A program made the translations under genes and the position numbers. Under the pieces are notes generated by a model, which made no database searches, was not told the origin of the DNA, and saw only the letters and a program-made list of their open reading frames with translations. Positions 18,094-26,169 of a DNA stretch of 59,539 nucleotides are shown in pieces. How positions within the stretch are numbered: the first letter of the stretch is position 1; each line of letters begins with the position of its first letter. This stretch comes from Tolumonas sp. (GTDB lineage Bacteria > Pseudomonadota > Gammaproteobacteria > Enterobacterales > Aeromonadaceae): positions 1-59,539 of the forward strand of contig JAQUHG010000002.1 of assembly GCA_028683735.1 (NCBI GenBank). The letters run 5' to 3'.

Positions 18094-18216
18094 GTGTTAA
18101 CAAAAAAAGCAGACTCGTTAAGAGAGCAAGTATTGGATGCGGCTAAAACGCACTTCATGACATATGGTTATGAAGCTGTGGGTATTGAGAGATCCCCTGC
18201 AATTTTACAATTATAG
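18094..18216 (+). pseudogene. TetR-family regulator, N-terminal remnant
   Basis: Forty codons from a GTG: LREQVLDAAKTHFMTYGYEA followed by VGIERS is the first helix and start of the helix-turn-helix of a TetR/AcrR regulator. After that the similarity ends and a stop follows at 18214, so the remaining DNA-binding domain and ligand domain are gone. It lies next to chrBA and the envelope island and marks a deletion endpoint. Confidence 0.6.
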
Positions 18217-18229
18217 CAATTGACCGCTT

Positions 18230-18567
18230 TTATCTTACCACTCGATGATTCGTATCACCAAAATCAATTTGGTGTAATTTTTTTTGCTTGGTTACATCAT
18301 TTTTGGGGTTTTCATGGAAATTATCTTGCATCATTTCTTTCATTAACCCACCATTTTTATCACTATTTTCAACTATTTTTACGTTATGTAAATTAGTCTG
18401 TGCAGTATGATTGATAATTGTTTTTGGTGGGTGTAATGCATCTCGCATTTCTTTCATTAGGCCACCATCCTGGTGGCCAGAATTTTGTGCAAAGACTACG
18501 GCGCAACAAAACAGTCCTGATACGAATAATGTTGATTTTGCTATTCTATTTTTCTTAAAAAATGCAT
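18230..18567 (-). pseudogene. Small exported protein, frameshifted in a T tract near its start
   Basis: An ATG at 18567 follows AAGG, but its frame stops after nine codons. One extra T in the six-T tract beside it would join the start to a long frame: a signal peptide (KSTLFVSGLFCCAVVFAQ) and about 80 mature residues ending at 18230. The mature part has two GGLMKEM units (GGLMKEMRDALH and GGLMKEMMQDNF). It lies 24 bases after the CusF-like gene on the same strand. Either the gene is broken, the tract is a phase-variable switch, or the base is missing from the assembly. Function unknown. Confidence 0.55.
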
Positions 18568-18591
18568 TTTGTTATCCCTTGGATTGATTTT

Positions 18592-18888
18592 TTAATGTGT
18601 AATAGAATGAATTACTGGGTTGTATGCTGATTCCGCAGTAAATACCGCTGAAACATTTTCTCCTGAATTTATATTTTTCAATATATTAGCGCTATTAACA
18701 TGATATGACATGATCCGCTTTGGCCACCCCAACTCAATGACAGAGTCCTGAATCAAAACCACGGTATTATTTGTTAAATTAACTTGTTTTACGGTGCCAT
18801 TGACATGATATGTATGAATAGATGCGTTGCAAATTGTTGTCGTAAACAGTGTGGCAATAATTATTTTCGCTAAATAGTGTGAAGCCAT
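18592..18888 (-). CDS. CusF-like small periplasmic protein
   Basis: Ninety-eight residues with an N-terminal signal peptide (LAKIIIATLFTTTICNA) and an OB-fold-like CusF domain. ELGWPKRIMSYHV corresponds to the copper-site strand of CusF, keeping the tryptophan and one methionine, but the other methionine is R and the metal histidine segment reads LIQDS. So the fold is CusF-like while the Cu(I)/Ag(I) site is incomplete. CusF delivers copper to the CusCBA pump; none is nearby. A tandem-hexamer box lies at 18976-18992. It probably forms an operon with the frameshifted exported protein. Confidence 0.6.
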   Translation of the reverse strand: MASHYLAKIIIATLFTTTICNASIHTYHVNGTVKQVNLTNNTVVLIQDSVIELGWPKRIMSYHVNSANILKNINSGENVSAVFTAESAYNPVIHSITH

Positions 18889-18975
18889 TTCGATCTCCTT
18901 TTCTAAAAAGATATTTATTTATTAAATTTTGAAAGCGTATAATTATTTATACGATATAAATTTTAATAAATAAAA

Positions 18976-18992
18976 CTTAGCTCACACTGAAA
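18976..18992 (-). promoter_or_regulatory. Candidate response-regulator box upstream of the CusF-like gene
   Basis: CTTAGC-TCACA-CTGAAA, two imperfect hexamers 11 bases apart, lies within a 22-base block (18973-18994) identical at 21 positions to 22220-22241 upstream of the PepSY gene. The layout is that of PmrA/QseB boxes (CTTAA-N5-CTTAA). Confidence 0.6.
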
Positions 18993-19100
18993 ATATTAAA
19001 TTAATTTTAAATGTATAAGATATGAAAAAAATTAAAGATACGAAGAATGTTTAATTTTCATATCTATAATTTTATCAATGAGTTTTGTTGTGAAAAGGTG

Positions 19101-20444
19101 TTAAATTGACACAGAGATCTTTAGTCCTGAAATGATTTTATCACAGATAATATTTTCTAATGTGATATGACCATTCATTCTCTCAACAATGGTTTTTACA
19201 ATCGACAATCCTAATCCCGAGCCGATCTCATCGTTTCCTAATACCCGATAAAATGGATCAAAAACACGAGCTTGCTCTTCAATCGGTATTCCTGGTCCCG
19301 TATCTTGTACCGTAATAACAGTGCGTCCATTTTGAGTCGTTACATCAAGATCGATTTGCCCATTTTGGGGTGTATAACGAACTGCATTATCTGCCAAATT
19401 TTTTACTAGCGTAAACAGATCTGTTTCATTTGCAGTAATAGACACATCCGTAGAATTTAAAACGCCAATATCGATATTTTTGGCTTCTGCCAGCGGCATT
19501 AAATCCTCCAACACACGACGAAAGACTTGTTGAACAGAGACGGTTGTCGTTATAGGTGTTTTTTGCTGCTCTTGCACCCGAGCTAATGCCAGTAGCTGTT
19601 CCAGTAAAGATCGTGCACGCTTAAGACCTTCACGTAATTTGCTCACCCGAGCTTTTGTTTGTATGGGCATATCACTGGCTTCCAAGCCTTCCGCCTGTAA
19701 TGAGAGTGCAGTGAGAGGTGAACGTAATTCATGTGCTGCGTCAGCGACAAATCGTTGTTGGATCTCTATCGAACGTGCTACCCGGAGCAACAACCGGTTG
19801 ATTGCATCGATAAAGGGCTTAATTTCACTGGGAACATCGTCAACGCGTAATGAACCAAGTTCTTGTTCTGAGCGAGAATCAATACTGTCAGCCAATAACC
19901 GAATTGGTTTCAGCATACGTTGGATCAATACGCTGGTCATACCAACAAGCACGGGGATCAAAATAATAAAAGGCAATAATGTTCTTAATGCGCCATCACG
20001 AGCGATTTCATCACGTAGGGCCGTATCTTGTGCCAACGCAACTCGATGGCCTGTATGCAGTGTTTTGACATACACCCGCCAGTGATCGTGTTTGATTTTA
20101 AGCGTTTGAATACCATCGGGTAAGGAAGCAGGAAATATCAATTCAGATGCAAGGATATTTGTGGAAGCTGGCTTCAACTCCTGAATAATGATCCTAGCCT
20201 CAGAATCAATTTGTAGTGCTTTATATTCAGTTTCTGTCATGTCGGAAGTAGACGGGATCGTATTTTGATCAATCAATGCTGCTACTTGGCGTAATTGGTC
20301 ATCTTGTAATTCATTAGCTTCCATAAACGCAGAGATAAATGAGAAGATGCCTGCGGCAAGTGCAATACCCAAAATTCCACTGGCAATCCAAACGGATAAT
20401 TTAAATTGTAATGATTTGGTTACACCTCTTTGGATACCATCCAT
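19101..20444 (-). CDS. Sensor histidine kinase, QseC/PmrB-like
   Basis: A 447-residue membrane kinase. Helix 1 is near residues 14-36, a periplasmic sensor runs to about 155, and helix 2 follows (TLLPFIILIPVLVGMTSVLI). The H-box FVADAAHELRSPLTALSLQ holds the phosphorylated histidine near residue 238. The ATP domain has NLADNAVRYTPQNG (N-box), DTGPGIP (G1) and GSGLGLSIVK (G2). It senses an envelope signal and phosphorylates the response regulator encoded just upstream, whose 3' end it overlaps by 25 bases. Order on the minus strand is dedA, regulator, kinase. Confidence 0.9.
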   Translation of the reverse strand: MDGIQRGVTKSLQFKLSVWIASGILGIALAAGIFSFISAFMEANELQDDQLRQVAALIDQNTIPSTSDMTETEYKALQIDSEARIIIQELKPASTNILASELIFPASLPDGIQTLKIKHDHWRVYVKTLHTGHRVALAQDTALRDEIARDGALRTLLPFIILIPVLVGMTSVLIQRMLKPIRLLADSIDSRSEQELGSLRVDDVPSEIKPFIDAINRLLLRVARSIEIQQRFVADAAHELRSPLTALSLQAEGLEASDMPIQTKARVSKLREGLKRARSLLEQLLALARVQEQQKTPITTTVSVQQVFRRVLEDLMPLAEAKNIDIGVLNSTDVSITANETDLFTLVKNLADNAVRYTPQNGQIDLDVTTQNGRTVITVQDTGPGIPIEEQARVFDPFYRVLGNDEIGSGLGLSIVKTIVERMNGHITLENIICDKIISGLKISVSI

Positions 20445-21085
20445 CCAACACCTCTGACGTTTTTGATTAAATCTTTGCTGCCCAGTTTTTTACGTAATGA
20501 GCTGATCATAAACTCTACTACGTTACTTTCGATTTCTTCATTCCAGCCGTAAATACGATCTTCTAACTCCGTTCTGGATAAGATCGCGCCAGGGCGCATT
20601 AACAACGCCTGTAGCACGGTAAATTCTCGCCCAGTTAATGTATTGGTGTTGCCATTCGCCATCGCTTCATGGGTAACAGGATCGAGTGTAATAATACCGT
20701 TGGTTAAAATTGGACCTGCTGTGCCACCTTTGCGTCGACTGACTGCACGCATCCGGGCGAGCAGCTCTCCCATTTCAAATGGCTTAACAATGTAATCATC
20801 TGCACCCAGATCTAAACCCTGAATGCGATCATGGGTTGCATCCCTCGCTGTCATGATGAGTAATGAAACTGAATTACCTCGGCCACGAATGGTACGCAGA
20901 ACCTCAAACCCATTTTTTTTGGGTAAACCTAAATCGAGTAACACTATGTCATAGGTTTGATGTTCAATCGTATTAACCGCAGTTAAACCATCGCGGACCC
21001 AGTCCACCGCATATTTGGCATCTTTCAAGGCCTGTTCAACCGCTTCACCGATCATACGATCATCTTCAACAAGTAATACTCTCAT
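20420..21085 (-). CDS. OmpR-family response regulator, QseB/PmrA-like
   Basis: A 221-residue regulator. The receiver domain carries acidic residues VEDD near 8-11, the phosphorylated aspartate in IVLLDLGLP near 51 and the lysine in DDYIVKPFE near 102. The C-terminal winged helix spans about 125-220 (LTGREFTVLQALL, SNVVEFMISSLRKKLG, VRGVGWMV). Its ATG overlaps the dedA stop (ATGA) and its 3' end overlaps the kinase, so the three are translationally coupled. QseB/PmrA-type regulators bind tandem hexamers of the kind seen upstream of several island genes. Confidence 0.92.
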   Translation of the reverse strand: MRVLLVEDDRMIGEAVEQALKDAKYAVDWVRDGLTAVNTIEHQTYDIVLLDLGLPKKNGFEVLRTIRGRGNSVSLLIMTARDATHDRIQGLDLGADDYIVKPFEMGELLARMRAVSRRKGGTAGPILTNGIITLDPVTHEAMANGNTNTLTGREFTVLQALLMRPGAILSRTELEDRIYGWNEEIESNVVEFMISSLRKKLGSKDLIKNVRGVGWMVSKEV

Positions 21086-21717
21086 GCCTGTTCCTGTTTT
21101 CTCAGTTGCGGAATGACATGTAATACAACAGGTAATACGGAAATAATAACAATAGTCAGCGAAAGTAAGGAAATGTGTGATTTAACCCATTCGAAGTGGC
21201 ATAACCAAACGCCTGAGAGGATGAGACTGCTTGACCAAAGTGATCCACCTAAAATATTGAATAGCGTGAAACGACGACGGCACATACCCGATAAACCAGC
21301 GACAAAAGGAGCTACGGTGCGAACGACAGGAACAAATCGGCCCATAATGATAGTTATGGCACCGTATTTATCGTAAAACGCCCGTGTTTTTTCCATGTGG
21401 TGTGATTTGATCCAATTCTTGTCAATTAGGAATCTACCGATGCGAGAGTGACCTATCGTATAGTTCACATTATCACCCAATACCGATGCAGTGATGATGA
21501 TCAAAAGTGGAATGATCGGCGAGAGACCCGCTATACCAAGGAATGCACCGGTTGCGAACAGTAGTGAATCACCCGGTAAAAAAGGAAGCACCACTAACCC
21601 AGTCTCAAGAAAGACAATCAATGCGATCAGCATTATGCCTAATAACCAGTTTTGAGCCAGTAGCGCCATCAACCCCTGATCACTGGTCAACCAATGTAAT
21701 ATCCCTGATGAAAACAT
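21082..21717 (-). CDS. DedA-family membrane protein (first copy)
   Basis: A 211-residue DedA protein. Diagnostic segments are FLETGLVVLPFLPGDSLLF in the first re-entrant region and GRFVPVVRTVAPFVAGLSG in the second, with the conserved arginines present. DedA proteins are inner-membrane lipid transporters or scramblases needed for recycling of undecaprenyl phosphate and for polymyxin resistance; the family is essential as a set in E. coli. Coupling to a PmrA/QseB-like system fits an envelope-charge response. A second copy with the same N-terminus lies at 33154-33792. Confidence 0.92.
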   Translation of the reverse strand: MFSSGILHWLTSDQGLMALLAQNWLLGIMLIALIVFLETGLVVLPFLPGDSLLFATGAFLGIAGLSPIIPLLIIITASVLGDNVNYTIGHSRIGRFLIDKNWIKSHHMEKTRAFYDKYGAITIIMGRFVPVVRTVAPFVAGLSGMCRRRFTLFNILGGSLWSSSLILSGVWLCHFEWVKSHISLLSLTIVIISVLPVVLHVIPQLRKQEQA

Positions 21718-21833
21718 CCGTCATCTCCTGATGTAATAATCTTGAAAATATAAAAATAGATGAATTGATAAAAGCAAAGAGAACTCGGTACTCTTTGCCT
21801 ATCGGTATTAAATAGAAATATTATTTCAGATAA

Positions 21834-22163
21834 TTAATCTTGTTTGTCTTCACCATCATCTTCATCACGTTTATCTTCATTTGATGAAATTATGGTTCCT
21901 TTTACAGCATCAACTCTGACATCAAAGACTTTAGTGCCATTTAACACCTCAATGTCGTATGACAATATACCTTTGTGGTGTTCTAAATCTGCTCTGGTCG
22001 CTTTTCCTGTTGTGTGTTGTTCAGCAACACTAATCGCTTGGGTTAATGAAATTTTTGAGGCAGTTGTATCGGTTATAGCATCATTATTCATCGCTTGCGT
22101 AGCAAAAACACCAGCAGATACAAACAAGGAAGAAACTAAGATAATTTTGGTGTAACGAGACAT
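21834..22163 (-). CDS. Exported PepSY-domain protein
   Basis: A 109-residue protein. The start at 22163 follows GGAG, giving an N-terminal signal peptide (MSRYTKIILVSSLFVSAGVF, cleavage near FATQA). The mature part holds one PepSY domain: ISLTQAISVAEQHTTGKATR, then LSYDIEVLNGTKVFDVRVDA and GTIIS. The C-terminal tail is an acidic DE-rich stretch, probably flexible. PepSY proteins act in the periplasm and often accompany QseBC/PmrAB systems, where they may modulate the sensor. It lies 117 bases upstream of the dedA-regulator-kinase operon on the same strand, and a candidate box lies at 22223-22239. Confidence 0.85.
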   Translation of the reverse strand: MSRYTKIILVSSLFVSAGVFATQAMNNDAITDTTASKISLTQAISVAEQHTTGKATRADLEHHKGILSYDIEVLNGTKVFDVRVDAVKGTIISSNEDKRDEDDGEDKQD

Positions 22164-22222
22164 GATGTGCTCTCCAGTCATCAACGCAGGAATTTGCGTG
22201 ACGAGAAGAATAAGAACTCAAA

Positions 22223-22239
22223 CTTAGTTCACACTGAAA
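22223..22239 (-). promoter_or_regulatory. Candidate response-regulator box upstream of the PepSY gene
   Basis: CTTAGT-TCACA-CTGAAA lies about 60-75 bases before the PepSY start, inside the 22-base block shared with 18973-18994 (21 of 22 identical). Two blocks this similar before two unlinked small exported-protein genes imply common control. Confidence 0.62.
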
Positions 22240-22495
22240 ATTTGAAATAATTAAAAAATATGAAAATTGCTGATGAACTAATAAATTTTACGCAAGGATT
22301 GCTATTTATCCTAGCAATGAAATTGATGCTGCTAATCTCTTGATAATAATTGATAAGTCATTATTACAGCCTACCAGGATGGCAAAGGTAGTGCTGAGGC
22401 GCGAATGCCAGAATCATTGGCTATTTGGGTTGTATGTGTGGGTCTATTTTAGGTTGTTTTGTATGCATTTATATTTTTACATGCGAAATATAAAT

Positions 22496-22512
22496 TTTAT
22501 GTTTCGTTTAAG
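22496..22512 (+). promoter_or_regulatory. Candidate response-regulator box upstream of the DUF347-repeat gene
   Basis: TTTATG-TTTCG-TTTAAG is the reverse-complement orientation of the CTTAAA-type hexamer pair, with the same 11-base period, placed about 50 bases before the start at 22564. Confidence 0.5.
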
Positions 22513-22563
22513 TTTCTCCTATCAAACTATTGCTCAAGATCATCACTTGTTGGATAAATCATC

Positions 22564-23346
22564 ATGCCTGGATCATTAAGCACTACGACAAAGAACATTC
22601 TAAATAAAGTACCTGAAGTGGCTCTTTCATTTTGGGGTATCAAGATTCTATCAACAACTGTAGGTGAGACTGGTGCGGATTACCTAGCGGTAAACGCGGG
22701 GCTTGGACAAGGTATCACCAGCGCTATCATGGCGATTTTATTGATTATTGCTCTTGTGAAACAATTGTCATCCCGCAGTTATACGCCTTGGATTTATTGG
22801 TTAACTGTTGTACTGGTCAGTATTGTTGGTACTCAAATAACTGATCTACTGACAGATAAATTAGGTGTTAGTTTATATGCCAGCACCGGCGTATTCACTG
22901 CTGCACTAGCCGTCATTTTTGCAGTCTGGTATTACATAGAAAGGTCTCTTTCAATCCATCATATTGTTTCTAAACGCCGTGAACTTTTTTACTGGTCAGC
23001 CATTCTTTGTACTTTTGCTCTTGGTACGGCGGCGGGTGATTTGGCAACAGAAGCGTTGGCGCTTGGTTTTACCTTCGGTGCTGCATTGTTCGGTGCTTTT
23101 ATCATAGCTACATTTTTTGCCTGGAAAATGGGCTGCAATTCTGTGCTGACTTTTTGGATTGGTTACATATTGACTCGACCTTTGGGTGCTGCATTAGGTG
23201 ATTTATTAACACAATCGAAAGTCTATGGTGGACTTGGTATGGGTTCTATGTGGACTAGTGTGTTATTTCTCAGTGTGATAATCCTATTGGTTGGAATTGC
23301 ACAATTCAGCATGAAAGCGCCAGAAAAAATTCAGGTAACAGAATAA
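22564..23346 (+). CDS. COG4705-type membrane protein with DUF347 repeats
   Basis: A 260-residue inner-membrane protein with four copies of a two-helix DUF347-like unit, each carrying a GxxxxDxL motif: STTVGETGADYLA, GTQITDLLTDKLG, GTAAGDLATEALA and GAALGDLLTQSK. About eight transmembrane helices. The repeats keep acidic residues inside the membrane, which suggests transport of a cation, but no function is established. COG4705 genes are often found near PmrAB/QseBC-like systems, and a tandem-hexamer box precedes this one. Start ATG at 22564 has a poor ribosome site. Confidence 0.78.
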   Translation: MPGSLSTTTKNILNKVPEVALSFWGIKILSTTVGETGADYLAVNAGLGQGITSAIMAILLIIALVKQLSSRSYTPWIYWLTVVLVSIVGTQITDLLTDKLGVSLYASTGVFTAALAVIFAVWYYIERSLSIHHIVSKRRELFYWSAILCTFALGTAAGDLATEALALGFTFGAALFGAFIIATFFAWKMGCNSVLTFWIGYILTRPLGAALGDLLTQSKVYGGLGMGSMWTSVLFLSVIILLVGIAQFSMKAPEKIQVTE

Positions 23347-23381
23347 CATCGCAACTCTAATTTTATATTAAAGGATATTTT

Positions 23382-23824
23382 ATGAATCACTCTCGTTCAT
23401 TTTTACCCCCATTTTCCGTAATGTCAGCCATTGCGCTTTTAATCCTAGCTGTTGGTTGTTCAAAACCGACAGATAATACAGATGGTTCATCTACTCAGGG
23501 AAATAATAAAGGAAGTATTTCTGAGCAGGCAAAAGCAAAATCTAAATTAGGTGATCTATCTTCTTTTCGTACCTTTGTGGTGATGTTTCTGTGATGATAG
23601 ATAAAAATGATCTATCAGGTGCAAAAATAAGGATTAAAGATCTCGAAATGGCATGGGATTCAGCAGAAGCAGGTTTAAAACCTAGAGCGGCAGAAGACTG
23701 GCACATCATTGATAAAAATATCGATAGTGCACTCGAAGCGTTACGAGCCGACACGCCAACACAAAATGAGTGTAAAAAAGAAATATCCTCCTTGTTGAAA
23801 ACCATGGATTCATTTCAGGGATAA
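23382..23824 (+). pseudogene. Lipoprotein gene interrupted by a frameshift
   Basis: The first frame (23382-23594) encodes a lipoprotein signal (LILAVGCSK, lipobox cysteine near residue 27) and runs to GDLSSFRTFVV. The second (from 23591) continues with DKNDLSGAKIRIKDLEMAWD and AEAGLKPRAAEDWHIIDKNI. Inserting one base near 23575-23580 would join them into one protein of about 147 residues, matching small lipoproteins in which SFR…V.D…DK.DL.GAK leads into KPRAA.DWH. The stop of part one overlaps the ATG of part two, so reinitiation could occur. It sits behind the DUF347-repeat gene, probably in the same transcript. Confidence 0.68.
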
Positions 23825-23966
23825 ATATTTTGAGTGTTAAACCGGGCAGGTTACTGCCTGGTCGCCAGTAAAAATCACCATTGAAAGCCTAATCTAGGCT
23901 GTATCATTTGTCGTAGCACATTTGTAACCAGAGGTTCTATTTTTCTGCATCAAAGAGATGATAATA

Positions 23967-24347
23967 ATGAGCCAGACACGCAACTCTTTTCGTTATTTTG
24001 CTATAAAAATTATTTTTCTATTAACAACTATTGTTGGTCTTATCTTTTTTATAGAAAATAACTCTATTTTACCCTCACACTCAAACCAGGTTTCTATCTA
24101 TTTTTTAGACTCTTCACCGCAACACACAAAAAGAACAAGGAGCGGTAGACATGAAGTCATTACACCTGCAATGTGGAAAGCTTATATCTTACTTGAAGGG
24201 AAGAATGTAGTCTGTGATATCTCATCTGCCTTATATATGAAACTCAAAAATAATTCCAATAATCAGCGTATGGGGTTATTACATTATCATCATGCTCTTT
24301 TTTCAGATGCCATCGTTTGTGAAAAACTAGAAGCTCTTGTTATTTAG
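23967..24347 (+). CDS. Membrane-anchored hypothetical protein
   Basis: A 126-residue protein with one N-terminal transmembrane helix (IIFLLTTIVGLIFFI, near residues 14-30) and a periplasmic or cytoplasmic domain of about 90 residues ending with two histidine-rich turns (LLHYHHALFSD). The start at 23967 is chosen because AAGAGA lies 9 bases upstream; the ATG at 23958 overlaps that site. I recognise no family. It is in the envelope-related island but does not show a response-regulator box. Confidence 0.5.
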   Translation: MSQTRNSFRYFAIKIIFLLTTIVGLIFFIENNSILPSHSNQVSIYFLDSSPQHTKRTRSGRHEVITPAMWKAYILLEGKNVVCDISSALYMKLKNNSNNQRMGLLHYHHALFSDAIVCEKLEALVI

Positions 24348-24362
24348 GTGACGTAGATCTAT

Positions 24363-24791
24363 TCAGACCTTAAATACAAGCAAAATAACACCACTAGTTA
24401 TCATGGCAATACCACACCATTCACGAAAAGACGGATGCTCTTTTAAAAATAAAACCGAAAAAAGAGCCACCAAAACAATACTAAACTTATCCACTGGGGC
24501 AACCTTAGATGCATCCCCTACTTTTAATGCTCGAAAATAACAGACCCACGAAGCTCCAGTAGCCAAACCAGAAAGTATCAAAAAAATCCATGTCTTAGGT
24601 GATAAATTAAAAGGATTGCTCCATTTTCCTGTCCAATAGATAAAACCAGCTAATACCACAAAAATAACAACAGTCCGGATTAAAGTTGCTAAATCTGAGT
24701 TGACGCCGGCGATCCCGATTTTGGCAAAAATAGCAGTAAAAGCTGCAAATATTGCGGACAATAAAGCCCAGATAACCCAATTCTCTGTCAT
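24363..24791 (-). CDS. Half-size EamA (DMT) transporter, COG2510-like
   Basis: A 142-residue membrane protein with five predicted helices: WALLSAIFAAFTAIFAKIGI, a helix after IRTVVIFVVLAGF, then WIFLILSGLATGASWVCYF, APVDKFSIVLVALFSVLFL and WCGIAMITSGVILLVF. This is one EamA domain rather than the usual two, as in COG2510 proteins, which are thought to dimerise. The start follows AGAAGG. It should export a small metabolite or drug; substrate unknown. It is convergent with the preceding gene, 15 bases apart. Confidence 0.83.
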   Translation of the reverse strand: MTENWVIWALLSAIFAAFTAIFAKIGIAGVNSDLATLIRTVVIFVVLAGFIYWTGKWSNPFNLSPKTWIFLILSGLATGASWVCYFRALKVGDASKVAPVDKFSIVLVALFSVLFLKEHPSFREWCGIAMITSGVILLVFKV

Positions 24792-25630
24792 TACATTGCC
24801 TTCTCTACCTATCTAATTAGAACACTAATTTGATCATTACTAATCGTAAACAATACCAATATTTCCCTATTTTAATAAGCATTATTAATCAAAAAACAAA
24901 CGATATATTCTGTTTTTTATATGCAATTGCTGAGTTAAGGGCTTGCTATGTTCAGTACTCCAAGTCAGATAACTTTTATCATCATCGTGTACCAACTATG
25001 ATTTAACCAACCTGAGAGTTATGATCTCTCAGGCTTAATTACTTATACCAGGACATAGCTATTTCTGCATTTAAACGTGATGACATTGATTCTCTTTTTC
25101 CAATCCGATCGCTTTCCTGCATTTTTTTGCTTGGGCGATATAATTCCGACGATGGTCATATTCTCATAATAAGGCATTGAAATGGTAGCCCGGCACTTCG
25201 CCATCAAGTTATGATCCGAAATGATACACATTGCTTTTAACGTTTGTCATGCTTAGCAAGTTGTGTGATAAAGCGTCATGTGAAATAGATTTATTTACGG
25301 TCTTTTGCTTCAAACAATTAATATCTACACTCTGTTGTTTTACATATTGCACCACATTTTTGAGCATTCAATAATCAAAGGTTGTTTCATAGACCCGCAC
25401 GATATACGAAGTCAACGAACTGACAAACACAAATAAAATTAAAAGTGTCTAGCTGATATATTTATGTGCAAACAACGTTAAAAATGGTGAGTGCAAAAAA
25501 TACAAAAGGGAAGAGAAACGATAAAACCAATTTTGACTGCATCGTATTTCTCTATGGCTCGCTATGAATCCCTGAAAAAAGCAATCCAGAATCAACATTT
25601 TAATGAATAGTTAAACTTATAGTTTCTGAA
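24792..25630. other. Gene-free 0.84 kb with one hairpin
   Basis: No gene can be supported here. A hairpin CCTGAGAG-N7-CTCTCAGG lies at 25011-25033 without a T-run. A minus-strand frame at 25043-25231 (62 codons) has no ribosome site or recognisable motif. Low GC and stop density in all frames suggest a decayed region. Confidence 0.5.
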
Positions 25631-25804
25631 TTACTTTGTTGTGATCTTGGATATGCCTCGCATTTGTTGTAACAAGGTATGCATGGCTTGCATCAGATTA
25701 AACGCGACTCTGAAAAACACATCCACAATCAAAAAGCTGAAAGTCCCAACAATTAATAGGATGATTGATAGAGTAATTTTGATGTTCAAAGCTAAATTCG
25801 ACAT
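25631..25804 (-). CDS. Single-helix small membrane protein (57 residues)
   Basis: An ATG at 25804 preceded by GAGGT at 7-8 bases opens a frame of 57 codons: NIKITLSILLLIVGTFSFLI is a strong transmembrane helix, followed by an amphipathic, basic C-terminus (MQAMHTLLQQMRGISKITTK). The upstream sequence has CTTAAA-CAGAA-CTTAGA at 25857-25873, matching the tandem-hexamer box of the island. The strong ribosome site, clean frame and regulatory motif support a real gene. Small single-helix proteins of this kind often modulate sensor kinases or transporters; that is inference only. Confidence 0.55.
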   Translation of the reverse strand: MSNLALNIKITLSIILLIVGTFSFLIVDVFFRVAFNLMQAMHTLLQQMRGISKITTK

Positions 25805-25856
25805 CAGATAAACCTCGAAGTAGTTAAATAGACTGCTTTGAAGTTAAATGAACTTA

Positions 25857-25873
25857 CTTAAACAGAACTTAGA
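25857..25873 (-). promoter_or_regulatory. Candidate response-regulator box upstream of the 57-residue protein
   Basis: CTTAAA-CAGAA-CTTAGA, hexamers spaced by 5 bases, about 55 bases before the start at 25804. Confidence 0.55.
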
Positions 25874-26105
25874 TACCTATCTTGAATGGAAATGGTGACT
25901 TTTAATTCCCCCGCGTTACATAATCTTTCACGCATCATCATTTTTTTTCGCCATCACACCAGTACTTCATGCCAATACAAAAATCAGAATTACAGCCTGA
26001 ATGCCTCTCATCTTTTTTATCCTCTATGAAAGTACCAGCATAATCAAAAAATAATGCAGGTCACTTAGCTGAAGCAGAGAAGTTGTGATTTTTTGCTTTT
26101 TTACG

Positions 26106-26122
26106 TTTAAGTCTGATTTAAG
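26106..26122 (+). promoter_or_regulatory. Perfect tandem-hexamer box upstream of the PAP2 pseudogene
   Basis: TTTAAG-TCTGA-TTTAAG: identical hexamers with an 11-base period, the PmrA/QseB box layout. It lies about 48 bases before the ATG at 26170. Confidence 0.62.
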
Positions 26123-26169
26123 TGACTACAAGTACTATTGCAACAATCAACATTTGCAAGAATAAGCGC

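Larger units (their letters stand above)
22164..22563. other. Divergent promoter region, PepSY versus DUF347-repeat gene
   Basis: This 400-base intergenic region contains the box for the PepSY gene and, for the opposite direction, TTTATG-TTTCG-TTTAAG at 22496-22512, about 50-70 bases before the next gene. An open frame from 22340 overlaps the following gene and has no coding character, so I leave it out. Confidence 0.5.
25805..26169. promoter_or_regulatory. Divergent intergenic region with two hexamer boxes
   Basis: Between the small membrane gene (minus) and the PAP2 pseudogene (plus). It holds the box at 25857-25873 and a perfect repeat TTTAAG-TCTGA-TTTAAG at 26106-26122, about 48 bases before the PAP2 start. 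No other gene is seen. Confidence 0.55.

Noticed and set aside
22340..22579. 79-codon frame before the DUF347-repeat gene
   Set aside because: It overlaps the start of that gene in another frame and its residue composition is unlike a protein.
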